Below are positions 15,045-23,981 of a stretch of DNA of 35,450 nucleotides, one piece after another. The notes under the pieces were generated by a model, which worked only from the letters and a program-made list of their open reading frames with translations, made no database searches and had not been told where the DNA came from. Within the stretch, counting starts at the first letter, position 1. Each line of letters starts with the position of its first letter. This stretch comes from Pseudomonadota bacterium (GTDB taxonomy: Bacteria; Pseudomonadota; Gammaproteobacteria; Steroidobacterales; Woeseiaceae). The translations under genes and the position numbers were made by a program. Location of the stretch: assembly GCA_022572185.1 (NCBI GenBank), contig JACZWL010000032.1:1-35450 (forward strand), read 5' to 3'.

Positions 15045-16520
15045 TCATTGGTTTCTTTCCGCCAGCGCTGCCTGAATGCGTTTGGCAAGTTCTCTGGCTT
15101 CATGCGCGACCCGCTCGGTGTCGACAGTAAGGATTACTTTGTCCCGCATCAGCAATTTTCCGTCCACGATGACGGTTGCGACATCCTGCTCGTCAGCCAC
15201 ATACACGAGATGCGAGATGACATCGTAGGTCGGCACGAAATGTACGTCGTCAAATGAAACCTGTATGAGATCTGCCTTCATGCCGATACTGAGCGCACCG
15301 ATCTGGTCACGAAGGCCGATAGCCTCGGCGCCGCCGCTGGTAGCCATGGTCAGCACCGTCTGCGCAGACATCACCTCCGGGTCCATGCGATCGACCTTTT
15401 GCAGGAATGCGGCGAGCCGCATTTCTTCCCACATGTCGAGGTCGTTATTGCTGGCAGCGCCGTCCGTTCCAAGGCCGACCAGCACACCGGCGCGCAGCAT
15501 CTCGGTGACCGGGGAAATACCTGAAGCAAGTTTCATGTTGGAGGTCGGGTTATGAATCACGCCGACTCTGCGCTCGACGAGTATCGGTATTTCGGCTTCT
15601 GTCGGCCAGACGACGTGTGCAGCTATTGTTGGCCCATCAAGAAAGCCGATTGATTCGAAGAACGTTATCGGCGTCATCCCATAGCTGTCTTTCGAGTACT
15701 GTAGCTCAAACTGCGATTCCGACATGTGGATGCTGATAGAAACACCCGCCTCATTCGCCGCCGCCCGCGTTTCCCTGAGCTGATCCGCATTCAATGTGTA
15801 ATTGGCATGAGGTCCGAAAATGGGAATGATGCGACTGTTCTTATCTTTCCAGCGGCCAATGAACTCGAGGCCTTTTCTGATCGAGTCTGCGGCGTTCTCC
15901 GCATCGGGACTTCGCTGGTCAATGACGGTAGCGGAAACCATTGCGCGCATTCCACAGGACTCGACAACATCCGCGACGACGTCGGGAAAGTAGTACATGT
16001 CGACGAACATCGTGGTACCGCCGCGAATCATTTCCCAGCACGCGAGTTCTGTACCGATGCGAACGAAGTCCGCGTCGACAAACTGAACCTCCGCCGGAAA
16101 AATATAATTGTTCAACCAGTCCATGAGCGCTAGGTCGTCTGCCACGCCACGCAGCAAGGTCATCGCCGCATGCGAGTGGCCGTTGATGAGGCCGGGCATG
16201 ACAATCCGGTTGTCGCCAGCCACGTGCTCGGTGGCTGTGTATTGTGCGTTGACATCCGCGGCAGAGGCAAGCGCAACGATCAGACCATCCTTGATTGCGA
16301 CCGCGCCGCCTTTGACGACCGTCTGGTTCTCATCCATTGTGACGATGTACTCACCCTCTACAATGAGGTCGACGGTTGGTAACCCGGATGCGGATGCCGG
16401 TTCAGACTCGGTGACTGAATTGCCAGGTGTCTCCGCCGGTGTGCAAGCCATCAAAGCGGCGGAAATCAGCAGGGAAGTCAGGATCCAGGCTGGCGAAGGC
16501 GAGCAAATTTTGTTCTTCAT
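15045..16520 (-). CDS. Lipoprotein amidohydrolase, SAH/MTA deaminase-like
   Basis: The 491-residue protein belongs to the metal-dependent amidohydrolase superfamily, TRZ/ATZ branch, close to 5-methylthioadenosine/S-adenosylhomocysteine deaminase. Metal and catalytic residues are visible: H115-x-H117 in GLINGHSHAAMTLLRG, the PHANYT loop (about 238), H265 with E268 in IHMSES, H302 in AAHVVW, and D353 in GTDGAASNND. Such enzymes replace the 6-amino group of adenine nucleosides with oxygen. Unusually, it begins with a lipoprotein signal peptide (basic MKNK, hydrophobic core, lipobox L-M-A-C, Cys26), so it is predicted to be anchored outside the cytoplasm, where purine nucleosides could be deaminated before uptake. 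It is divergent from the nucleoside operon across a 144-base gap, consistent with a shared role. Substrate is not proven; guanine or other aminohydrolase activity is possible. Confidence 0.82.
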   Translation of the reverse strand: MKNKICSPSPAWILTSLLISAALMACTPAETPGNSVTESEPASASGLPTVDLIVEGEYIVTMDENQTVVKGGAVAIKDGLIVALASAADVNAQYTATEHVAGDNRIVMPGLINGHSHAAMTLLRGVADDLALMDWLNNYIFPAEVQFVDADFVRIGTELACWEMIRGGTTMFVDMYYFPDVVADVVESCGMRAMVSATVIDQRSPDAENAADSIRKGLEFIGRWKDKNSRIIPIFGPHANYTLNADQLRETRAAANEAGVSISIHMSESQFELQYSKDSYGMTPITFFESIGFLDGPTIAAHVVWPTEAEIPILVERRVGVIHNPTSNMKLASGISPVTEMLRAGVLVGLGTDGAASNNDLDMWEEMRLAAFLQKVDRMDPEVMSAQTVLTMATSGGAEAIGLRDQIGALSIGMKADLIQVSFDDVHFVPTYDVISHLVYVADEQDVATVIVDGKLLMRDKVILTVDTERVAHEARELAKRIQAALAERNQ

Positions 16521-16664
16521 TTTTTGTTCTTCAATCGTCGTTCAGGCATTCTACCCTTATGGAGTGTCTGATAGCCTGTCATTAGAGAGTCGCTTCCCGT
16601 CGCCCCGGTGCTTTCGGGGATACATGGTAAGCGCATGAAATATAAAGAACTTTTGTAAGACGCT

Positions 16665-17573
16665 ATGGAATTATCTACGAAATATCGTGATGTCCTGCCA
16701 TCATTTTCAGCACCTGCGGGTGGCGAACTGACGCCGGAGATGCTCGACGCCTACAAGGAGACGGGGGTCATCATTCTCGAGGACTTCGTGTCCACCGAGG
16801 CCTGTGCGATTTTGCGGGAACGGGCGCTGCAACTGGTGGAGGAATTCGACCCGAATGAAGTGCGGAGTATTTTTTCGGCGATCGAACAAACGCAGCTGAA
16901 TGACCGGTACTTCTATGAGTCCGGCGACAAAATCCGTTTCTTCCTCGAATACGATGCGTTCGACGATGCCGGCAAGCTGATACAGGCGAAAGAGGATTGT
17001 CTCAACAAGATGGGCCATGCCATGCACGATCTCGATCCGGTTTTCGAGAAGTTCTCGTATATGCCGGAACTCGGTGAGATAACGCGCAGAATCGGCATTG
17101 CCGATCCCGGACTTATCCAGTCAATGTATATTTTCAAACCACCTCGTATTGGCGGCGAAGTCCACTTCCATCAGGACTCAACCTTCATTTACACCGAACC
17201 TGAATCATGCGTCGGCTTTTGGTTCGCGCTGGAAGATGCGACGGTTGATAACAGCTGTATGCATTTCATACCCGGTCAGCATCGGGGCCCGCTGAAGCAG
17301 CGCAACTATCGCGTAAGCGAGGATGGCTTTACGATTGAAGTCCTGGACGATACGCCCTGGCCGGAACATTTGAAATTACCGGCCGAAGCCACAGCCGGCA
17401 CGATGGTCATGTTTGACGGTCGGGCGCCCCACATGAGCAGCCATAATACGTCCGACGAGTCCCGCCACGCTTATACGCTACACGTCATAGACAAGGAATG
17501 TCACTATCCCGCAGATAACTGGCTGCAGCGTGGTCCCGAACTGCCGCTGCGCGGATTTCCGCAGGACCTTTGA
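16665..17573 (+). CDS. PHYHD1-like Fe(II)/2-oxoglutarate dioxygenase (PhyH family)
   Basis: The 302-residue soluble protein is a phytanoyl-CoA dioxygenase-family oxygenase that closely resembles the animal orphan enzyme PHYHD1: SGDKIRFFLEYDAFD, NKMGHAMHDLDPVF, IQSMYIFKPPRIGGEV and NWLQRGPELP all have close counterparts there as I remember it. The facial triad is complete: H169-x-D171 in HFHQDSTF, and H256 in GRAPHMSSH. R267 in SDESRHAYTLH is the expected 2-oxoglutarate anchor. Hence it should be an active hydroxylase or demethylase-type enzyme. Its TGA (17571-17573) overlaps the ATG of thymidine phosphorylase by one base, so it is translationally coupled to nucleoside catabolism. Substrate is unknown; a nucleoside, base or derived sugar is inferred from context. 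No transport signal is present, so it acts in the cytoplasm. Confidence 0.85.
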   Translation: MELSTKYRDVLPSFSAPAGGELTPEMLDAYKETGVIILEDFVSTEACAILRERALQLVEEFDPNEVRSIFSAIEQTQLNDRYFYESGDKIRFFLEYDAFDDAGKLIQAKEDCLNKMGHAMHDLDPVFEKFSYMPELGEITRRIGIADPGLIQSMYIFKPPRIGGEVHFHQDSTFIYTEPESCVGFWFALEDATVDNSCMHFIPGQHRGPLKQRNYRVSEDGFTIEVLDDTPWPEHLKLPAEATAGTMVMFDGRAPHMSSHNTSDESRHAYTLHVIDKECHYPADNWLQRGPELPLRGFPQDL

Positions 17574-18895
17574 TGTTATTTGCTGATGTCATTCAGAAAA
17601 AGCGGGATGGCGGTGAGCTGACAGCGGCGGAGATCGAGTTCTTCGTCAAGGGCCTCGCGGATTCCAGCATTCCGGCTGAACAAGTTTCCGCATTGGCAAT
17701 GGCCATTGTCTTCAAGTCGATGACATTTGAGGAGACTGCGACGCTGACGACTGCAATGGCCTCTTCCGGCACGGTGCTCGATTGGCGTTCTGAAGATCTG
17801 GGGGGGCCGGTGATCGACAAACATTCGACCGGAGGAGTGGGGGATAAAGTCAGTTTTTTGCTGGCGCCGATCGCCGCCGCGTGCGGCTGTTTTGTGCCGA
17901 TGATTTCAGGACGCGGTCTCGGGCATACTGGCGGCACGCTCGACAAGATCGAAAGCATTCCCGGTTATCAGGCGACGCCTGACTTCGAATTGTTCAAAAA
18001 GGTCGTCAAATCGACAGGCTGCGCGATCATCGGACAGACAGCGGATCTTGCACCTGCAGATCGACGTTTTTATGCGATTCGTGACGTTACGGCAACGATC
18101 GAATCAATTCCTCTTATCACGGCGTCAATTCTCTCCAAGAAAATTGCTGCGGGTCTCGACGGTCTGGTGATGGATGTAAAAGTAGGCTCGGGCGCATTCA
18201 TGACATCGGTCGAGAGGGCTGGCAAACTTGCAAAAAGCATCATCGGAACCGCCGCTACGGCCGGACTGAAGACGCATGCGTTGATTACCGATATGAACGA
18301 GGTACTCGGGCAGACCGCCGGGAATGCTGTTGAAATAGCCGAGTCCATCGAATTCTTGACGAACAATAATCGAGAACCTCGTCTCAACGAGGTTGTTGCA
18401 GCATTGTGTGCCGAAATGCTGATTTTGACTGGCGTCGAAAAAGATCAAGGCGCTGCCAGAGGAAAAGTGGAAAAAGCCATTACGTCCGGCGAGGCGGCCG
18501 AAACGTTTTCCCGCATGGTGGCCGAATTGGGTGGCCCGGCCGATTTCCTGGACAAGTACACCGAGTACCTGCCAAAAGCCGCGATTTGCAAACCGGTACA
18601 GCCAAGCGAAGTGGGTTATCTCGCCGGCACAGATGCGCATGCGATTGGCAATGCGATTATCCAGATCGGTGGTGGACGCCAGCAACTGGGTGACGAACTG
18701 GATCTTGCCGTCGGTATAACCGACATCGCGCCAATCGGCGAGATGGTAGGGGCGGATCGGCCGCTGGGAGTCGTGCACGCTGCAAGTGAAGAGGATGCAG
18801 ATCTGGCAGCAGGACTGATACGCGAGGCATGCACGATTTCCGCGGACCAACCTGCCGAACGGCCGGTCATTTATGAGACGCTGACCGCCGAATAA
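17573..18895 (+). CDS. deoA: Thymidine phosphorylase (pyrimidine-nucleoside phosphorylase family)
   Basis: The 440-residue cytoplasmic enzyme splits thymidine or deoxyuridine with phosphate into base and deoxyribose 1-phosphate. It has the same length as E. coli DeoA and its signature blocks: KHSTGGVGD phosphate site (83-91), MISGRGLGHTGGTLDK, SLAPADKRFY-type loop (DLAPADRRFYAIRDVTAT) and the alpha/beta hinge GLDGLVMDVKVGSGAFM. The glycosyltransferase family-3 N-terminal helices (about 1-65) and the C-terminal domain are intact. ATG 17573 overlaps the oxygenase stop; a TTG one codon earlier is in frame but less likely. The products feed phosphopentomutase (9.7 kb) and, for the base, the reductive pyrimidine pathway on the other strand. 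A broader specificity including uridine is possible. Confidence 0.95.
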   Translation: MLFADVIQKKRDGGELTAAEIEFFVKGLADSSIPAEQVSALAMAIVFKSMTFEETATLTTAMASSGTVLDWRSEDLGGPVIDKHSTGGVGDKVSFLLAPIAAACGCFVPMISGRGLGHTGGTLDKIESIPGYQATPDFELFKKVVKSTGCAIIGQTADLAPADRRFYAIRDVTATIESIPLITASILSKKIAAGLDGLVMDVKVGSGAFMTSVERAGKLAKSIIGTAATAGLKTHALITDMNEVLGQTAGNAVEIAESIEFLTNNNREPRLNEVVAALCAEMLILTGVEKDQGAARGKVEKAITSGEAAETFSRMVAELGGPADFLDKYTEYLPKAAICKPVQPSEVGYLAGTDAHAIGNAIIQIGGGRQQLGDELDLAVGITDIAPIGEMVGADRPLGVVHAASEEDADLAAGLIREACTISADQPAERPVIYETLTAE

Positions 18896-18995
18896 CTGAG
18901 CGCAGACGTGCATTAGCCGGTATGCTTATCCGGTCTGACGAATACGTGGGCCGGCGAGAACAAACAGAAGAATTAATCAGAGGCGGGGGCACACC

Positions 18996-20222
18996 ATGTC
19001 ACACAATTTGACCGGATTGTTGGGAATCGCCGCGATTCTGGGAATCGCATATCTGCTATCCGGAAATCGCAAGGCAATCAATCTTCGAATCGTCGGCGCA
19101 GCATTTGCGTTGCAAGCAGCTGTAGCCGTATTCGTGATCTATTCATCTCCTGGCAAGGTCGTCATCGAAAAGATGAGCGGTGCTGTGCAGAAGGTGATGG
19201 AGTACTCGAACGAAGGCATCGACTTCATGTTCGGTGGTCTGTCGACTGAGCCCAGCCTGTGGAGTTTTGCAGTTCACGTTCTGCCGATCATCATCTTCTT
19301 CTCGGCCCTCATGTCGGTCCTGTATCACATGAAGATAATGCAAGTGGTCGTTAAGCTGATTGGCGGCGGGTTGCGCTGGGTCATAGGCACCAAAGCCGTG
19401 GAGTCGCTGAACGCAGCCGCTAATATTTTCATCGGTCAGACCGAAGCACCCCTGGTCGTGCGCCCATATCTGAAGGGGCTGACCGAGCCGCAATTGTTTG
19501 CCGTGATGGTGTCCGGACTTGCATCGGTCGCCGGTACCGTGCTGCTTGCGTATGTGCAGATGGGCGCGGAGCTGAAGTATCTGTTGGCCGCAAGCTTTAT
19601 GGCCGCGCCCGGCGGACTGCTGATGGCCAAGATCATCATGCCTGATGAAAAATCCGAATCTGCACAGGAAGATGATTCGCATCTGAAGATGGAAGACAGC
19701 AAACACGAAAACATAATCCTTGCCGCGGCCGTCGGGTCGAGTGACGGCCTGAAACTCGCCGTCAACATCGGTGCAATGCTAATCGCATTTATCGCGCTTA
19801 TCGCACTGTTCAACGGGCTGGTCGGAGGTCTTGCGAGCCTGGTCGGTATCGAAGATCTGACTTTGCAGAAAATTTTGGGTTGGCTGTTCTCACCGATGAT
19901 GTACCTCCTGAGCGTGCCCTGGGCAGAGGCGCAGGCAGCCGGTTCATTGTTTGGTGAAAAGCTTATTCTCAATGAGTTCGTTGCGTACAGTCACCTGAAC
20001 GACTACCTGGCGGGCATGAGCGAGCGAACGCGTGCGGTCGTCACATTTTCTTTGTGTGGATTTGCCAATCTTTCGTCGATAGCAATCCTCCTCGGCGGCC
20101 TCGGCGGTCTGGTGCCGGAGAAAAAGGATCTCATCGCCAGATTCGGGCTGAAAGCAGTCGCCGCGGCTTCCTTATCCAACCTGATGGCTGCGGCGTTTGC
20201 CGGTTTGTTGATGACATTCTGA
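18996..20222 (+). CDS. nupC: Concentrative nucleoside transporter (NupC/CNT family)
   Basis: The 408-residue inner-membrane symporter imports nucleosides with Na+ or H+. It shows the CNT pattern: hydrophobic N-terminal helices, the FGGLSTEPSLWSFAVHVLPIIIFFSALMSVLYH region, the nucleoside/ion-binding segment NIFIGQTEAPLVVRPYL followed by ELFAVM-type LFAVMVSGLASVAGTVLLAY, and the C-terminal LILNEFVAYSHL and FSLCGFANLSSIAI blocks. A charged cytoplasmic loop (SESAQEDDSHLKMEDSKHEN) sits near residues 217-236. AGGCGGGG lies 9 to 16 bases before ATG 18996. It lies 100 bases after deoA and 16 bases before the nucleoside hydrolase, in the same operon. Substrate range is inferred as pyrimidine and possibly purine nucleosides. 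Confidence 0.93.
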   Translation: MSHNLTGLLGIAAILGIAYLLSGNRKAINLRIVGAAFALQAAVAVFVIYSSPGKVVIEKMSGAVQKVMEYSNEGIDFMFGGLSTEPSLWSFAVHVLPIIIFFSALMSVLYHMKIMQVVVKLIGGGLRWVIGTKAVESLNAAANIFIGQTEAPLVVRPYLKGLTEPQLFAVMVSGLASVAGTVLLAYVQMGAELKYLLAASFMAAPGGLLMAKIIMPDEKSESAQEDDSHLKMEDSKHENIILAAAVGSSDGLKLAVNIGAMLIAFIALIALFNGLVGGLASLVGIEDLTLQKILGWLFSPMMYLLSVPWAEAQAAGSLFGEKLILNEFVAYSHLNDYLAGMSERTRAVVTFSLCGFANLSSIAILLGGLGGLVPEKKDLIARFGLKAVAAASLSNLMAAAFAGLLMTF

Positions 20223-20238
20223 AATTCAACACTATGTA

Positions 20239-21186
20239 ATGTCGAAGCAGGCAATCATCATCGATTGTGATCCCGGGCAGGACGACGCTATCAATCTCCT
20301 GCTGGCGATGTCGTCGCCGGATGAGATCGACATTCTCGGTATTACGGCAGTGGCCGGCAACGTGCCACTCGCGCGCACCGAACGAAACGCGAGACTGATG
20401 TGCGATATAGCCGGTCGGAGCGACATTCCGGTTTATGCAGGCTGTGCTCGACCAATGGTCCGGGATCTTGTCACCGCGGAGAAAGTGCACGGCAGGACCG
20501 GCATTGATGGCGTCGAGATTACTGAGCCGGTACTACCATTGCAGGAGCAAAATGCCGTTGATTTTATCGTCGATACGCTTCGCGCTGCCGACGATGAGAC
20601 GATCACACTGGTTCCAACGGGACCGCTAACCAACATCGCGACGGCGATCACGAAGGCGCCGGACATCCTGCCAAAGGTCAAAGAGATTGTTCTCATGGGC
20701 GGTGCGATGCGTGAAAGCGGGAATCATTCGCCATCGGCGGAATTCAATATTCTGGTCGATCCGCAAGCGGCCGACATTGTCTTCAAATGCGGCCGCCCCA
20801 TTACGCAAATGGGGCTTGACGTCAGTCACCAGGTACTGTCGACGCGCGAGCGAATCGATCGAATAAAGAAGATAGATAACCAGGCTGCTCAGGCGACGGT
20901 GGGCATGCTCGACTTCTTCAATCGCCATGACACCAAGAAATACAACTATGTGGGCGCGCCATTACACGATCCCTGCACGGTTGCCTATCTCCTGAGGCCG
21001 GATATTTTCGAGGGCAAGCTTTGCAACGTATCGATAGAGACGCAATCGGAGCTGACCATGGGCAATACCGCTGTGGATTTCTGGCACGTGACCGACCGGC
21101 CCAGGAACACCAATTGGATTCACGCCGTCGATGCCGATGCTTTTTACGAGCTTCTGACCTCACACCTGGCCCGCTTCGACAAGTAA
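20239..21186 (+). CDS. Inosine/uridine-preferring nucleoside hydrolase (IunH/Rih family)
   Basis: The 315-residue enzyme hydrolyses the N-glycosidic bond of ribonucleosides to free base and ribose. The Ca2+-binding signature D9-x-D11-P-G-x-D15-D16 is at the N-terminus, and the expected further elements are present: GPLTNIA, the VLMGGAMRESGNHSPSAEFNI block that holds the substrate-binding Asn/Glu, and the leaving-group histidine region GAPLHDPC. The pattern fits the RihA/RihB pyrimidine-leaning group as well as IunH, so base preference is left open. ATG 20239 has no obvious Shine-Dalgarno sequence. It is followed after 9 bases by ribokinase, which would phosphorylate the ribose released here; this adjacency explains why both are present together with a phosphorylase. 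Confidence 0.93.
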   Translation: MSKQAIIIDCDPGQDDAINLLLAMSSPDEIDILGITAVAGNVPLARTERNARLMCDIAGRSDIPVYAGCARPMVRDLVTAEKVHGRTGIDGVEITEPVLPLQEQNAVDFIVDTLRAADDETITLVPTGPLTNIATAITKAPDILPKVKEIVLMGGAMRESGNHSPSAEFNILVDPQAADIVFKCGRPITQMGLDVSHQVLSTRERIDRIKKIDNQAAQATVGMLDFFNRHDTKKYNYVGAPLHDPCTVAYLLRPDIFEGKLCNVSIETQSELTMGNTAVDFWHVTDRPRNTNWIHAVDADAFYELLTSHLARFDK

Positions 21187-21195
21187 AGAACGACT

Positions 21196-22131
21196 GTGAG
21201 CCGAAGAAAATCCGCAGTGCCAGGCAGGAATCCGACCATCATCGTTGTTGGTTCTGTGAATCTTGACCTCGTAGCGCGGGTGTCCCGATTACCGGCGCCA
21301 GGGGAGACCGTGACCGGCGCTGAACTGGGACGCTACCCTGGAGGCAAGGGTGCGAATCAGGCGCTCGCGGCGCGACGCCTCGGTGCGGACGTATCGCTGC
21401 ATGCACGTGTCGGTGCTGACGCCAATGCCGAGGAAGCGCTGGCATTGCTTCGGGCTGATGGCGTTGACTTGTCGGATTGCAGCGTCGATCCGGATGCCGC
21501 GACCGGTGTCGCGCTGATCTGTGTCGCACCATCGGGAGAGAATCAGATTGTCGTGGCCCCCGGGGCGAATCGCACACTGCGCCCCGAAATGCTTGATTTG
21601 CCGTGGGGCGATGCGCTGATATGTCAGCTTGAGGTGCCAGCGGAGACGATTCGTAAAGCGGCCGATGATTTCGATGGCTTTTTTTGCGTCAATCTCGCTC
21701 CGGCAATGCCGGTGCCATCGGAAATCCTGAAGCGCGCGGACCTGATAGTCGTCAATGAGACGGAAGCAGCGTTTTACGGTGACTTGTTGAACGAGGGCGA
21801 GGCGCTGGTGGCAGTGACGCATGGTGCACAAGGAGCGCATCTTCAAATGGGTGGCAAAGAGCTTGCAAGCGCCCGGCCACCGGCGGTCGAGGCAGTTGAT
21901 GCGACGGGCGCGGGAGATACCTTCACCGCCGCATTGACAGTCGCGTTAGTGGAGAAACAGGCGCATCAGGATGCGCTGGCTTTTGCCTGTGCTGCCGGCG
22001 CATGTGCAACGACAAAACAGGGTGCGCAGCCGTCGTTGCCGTATCGCGAAGAGGTCGAAAGTATTTTGATCACATATTCGCCCGTCAGGACGGGCTCCAA
22101 CAAGGATAGCGGGAACGAGAACGTATCGTAG
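21196..22131 (+). CDS. rbsK: Ribokinase with a repeat-derived C-terminal tail
   Basis: The 311-residue PfkB-family kinase converts ribose to ribose 5-phosphate with ATP. Visible are the N-terminal GSVNLDLVARV strand, the substrate-site GGKGANQALAARRLGADV, and the C-terminal PfkB signature DATGAGDTFTAAL with the catalytic aspartate, near residue 240. GTG 21196 starts it, 9 bases after the nucleoside hydrolase stop. The last 18 or so residues (from about Y294, including SPVRTGS and ending GNENVS) are encoded by the palindromic repeat array, and the stop TAG lies inside a repeat unit. The core is complete without this tail, so activity should not be affected; the extension is probably a passenger of repeat insertion. 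Confidence 0.93.
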   Translation: MSRRKSAVPGRNPTIIVVGSVNLDLVARVSRLPAPGETVTGAELGRYPGGKGANQALAARRLGADVSLHARVGADANAEEALALLRADGVDLSDCSVDPDAATGVALICVAPSGENQIVVAPGANRTLRPEMLDLPWGDALICQLEVPAETIRKAADDFDGFFCVNLAPAMPVPSEILKRADLIVVNETEAAFYGDLLNEGEALVAVTHGAQGAHLQMGGKELASARPPAVEAVDATGAGDTFTAALTVALVEKQAHQDALAFACAAGACATTKQGAQPSLPYREEVESILITYSPVRTGSNKDSGNENVS

Positions 22132-22262
22132 GAGCCCGTCCTGACGGGCGACAGCGAGGTTGGCAGGATCGACGATGCATCGTAGGAGCTCGTCCTGACG
22201 GGCGACAGTGAGTTTAGCAAGAACGACGACGTATCGTAGGAGGCCCGTCCCGATGGGCGATT
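22078..22262. repeat. 54-bp-period palindromic repeat array between convergent operons
   Basis: Units TCGTAGGAG(C)CCGTCCTGACGGGCGA-type begin at 22126, 22180 and 22234, exactly 54 bases apart; each contains an inverted arm CCCGTC / GACGGG. The inter-unit DNA is also similar (for example GTTGGCAGGATCGACGA and GTTTAGCAAGAACGACGA). An inverted copy, TCGCCCGTCAGGACGGGCTCC, opens the array at 22078-22098 within the ribokinase frame. The last unit diverges. A further single copy lies at 10945-10967. It resembles REP/BIME-type elements and, lying between rbsK and cdd, could end transcripts from both sides. Confidence 0.8.
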
Positions 22263-22269
22263 CTCTTAT

Positions 22270-22680
22270 CTACAGGCGAGCTTGTCGTAGCCGAAACGCC
22301 AACGGCAGCAGCTCATCAATGCTGTACTTCTGAATCTGCCCTTCTTCGTTTATGAGGATGATGCGCGTGTTCTCATCGGAGAACTCGAGAATGCTTTGGC
22401 GGCAACCACCGCAGGGCGTACAGAATTCAAGGTCATCCCCGCCGCCTACAGCCGCTATGACAGAAATCCTCTTGCCGCCCGCAGCAACCATCGCACCGAT
22501 CGCATTGGTTTCAGCGCAATTTCCCTCGGGATAAGCCGCATTTTCGACGTTACAGCCAGTGTGAATGTCGCCCCGGTCATCGACGATGGCAGCGCCGACG
22601 AAATAGTTTGAATAGGGGGCATATGCGTTTTGACGCGCTTTTTTTGCCGCCTCGATCAGTTGTTCGTGTTCCACCGGCAT
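22270..22680 (-). CDS. cdd: Cytidine deaminase, homotetrameric type
   Basis: The 136-residue enzyme deaminates cytidine and deoxycytidine to uridine and deoxyuridine, bringing cytosine nucleosides into the uracil route. The zinc site is complete: C55-A-E57 in NCAETNAIGAMV, with E57 the proton shuttle, and C90/C93 in CTPCGGCRQ. The short length matches the tetrameric (Bacillus, human) class rather than the two-domain E. coli enzyme. The ATG at 22678-22680 is 7 bases after the preA stop, so it is the last gene of the minus-strand pyrimidine operon. It is convergent with ribokinase across the repeat array. C-terminal residues (LLPLAFRLRQARL) are the usual helix. Confidence 0.95.
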   Translation of the reverse strand: MPVEHEQLIEAAKKARQNAYAPYSNYFVGAAIVDDRGDIHTGCNVENAAYPEGNCAETNAIGAMVAAGGKRISVIAAVGGGDDLEFCTPCGGCRQSILEFSDENTRIILINEEGQIQKYSIDELLPLAFRLRQARL

Positions 22681-22687
22681 TCGCCCC

Positions 22688-23981
22688 TCAGGATTGTTTA
22701 CGCATCGGGTTATTCGGATGTGCCGTCCAGTTCAATACTTCCTTGCTGATCGGCTGGCCGGTCCTTGCGTCGATGCCGTCGGTCACCCGCTGCATCGTAA
22801 TGCAGCTGTCGACCGGGCACACACTGACGCAAAGGTTGCAACCGATGCATTCTTCGTCGATTACTTCGAAGTAACGTTCGCCGTTAACCTGGGACGTAAT
22901 GGCCTGGTGTGAAGCATCCTCGCACACGATATGACAACGACCGCATTTGATGCACAGCTCCTGGTCGATAACCGCTTTTTCGACGTAATTGAGGTTCAGG
23001 TACTGCCAGTCGGTCACGCTTGGCACGGCCTTACCGACCAGCTCCTCGACAGACGACATACCCTTTTCATCGAGGAAATTGCTGAGGCCGTCTGTCAGGT
23101 CGTCGATGATCTTGAAACCATAGACCATGGCGGCTGTACAGACCTGAACGTTCGAGGCACCGAGCGCAAGGAAGTCGACCGCGTCGCGCCAGTCACTGAT
23201 TCCACCGATGCCGGAAATCGGCATGTCGGCAGTATCCTTGTGGCGGGAAATCTCCGCGACCATATGCAGGGCAATGGGTTTTACGGCCTGCCCGCAGTAA
23301 CCGCCGTGTGAGCCCATGCCATCGGTCGTCGGGTACATCGTTAAGGTGTCGTAGTTGACACGCATAATCGAGTTGAGCGTATTAATCAGCGAAACAGCAT
23401 CGGCTCCGCCGTCTCTGGCGGCACCAGCCGGCGGCAGGATATTGGTTACATTCGGCGTCAGTTTGACGATGACGGGAATCGACGCGAATTTCTTGCACCA
23501 TTCCGTGGCCATCTGGAGATATTCCGGCACCTGACCCACCGCGGCGCCCATGCCGCGCTCAGACATGCCGTGCGGGCAACCGAAATTGAGCTCGAAACCG
23601 TCTGCACCGGTGTCCTCGATCATCGGCACGTATTTCGCCCAGGACTTTTCCTCCATTGGCAGCATGATCGAGACGACGAGTGCCCGGTCCGGCCAGTCTT
23701 TCTTGATCTGCCGGATTTCATCGAGATTTACGCCTAACGGCCGGTCGGTAATCAACTCGATGTTGTTGAAGCCGATGACCCTGCGCTCGTTGCTGTGCAG
23801 CGCGCTGTAACGCGGGCCGTTGACGTTGACGATCGGCGGGTCTTCGCCCAGTGTTTTCCACACCGCGCCGCCCCAGCCGGCCTCGAAGGCACGATTGACG
23901 TTATAGGCTTTGTCGGTAGGTGGCGCGCTTGCGAGCCAGAAGGGATTAGGCGATTTAATGCCCAGGAATTCACTTGTCAGG

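Noticed and set aside
16603-16619. CCCCG/CGGGG hairpin in the gap between the amidohydrolase and oxygenase genes
   Set aside because: Short stem without T-run in a divergent intergenic region; no regulatory role can be supported.
21966-22220. Minus-strand open frame of 84 codons with an 18-residue repeat
   Set aside because: The periodic peptide is simply the translation of the 54-base repeat and the rest is antisense to ribokinase.
22078-22262. Possible CRISPR array
   Set aside because: The period is 54 bases but the spacers are similar to each other, the units are long palindromes with one inverted copy, there are only three direct units and no cas gene is near.
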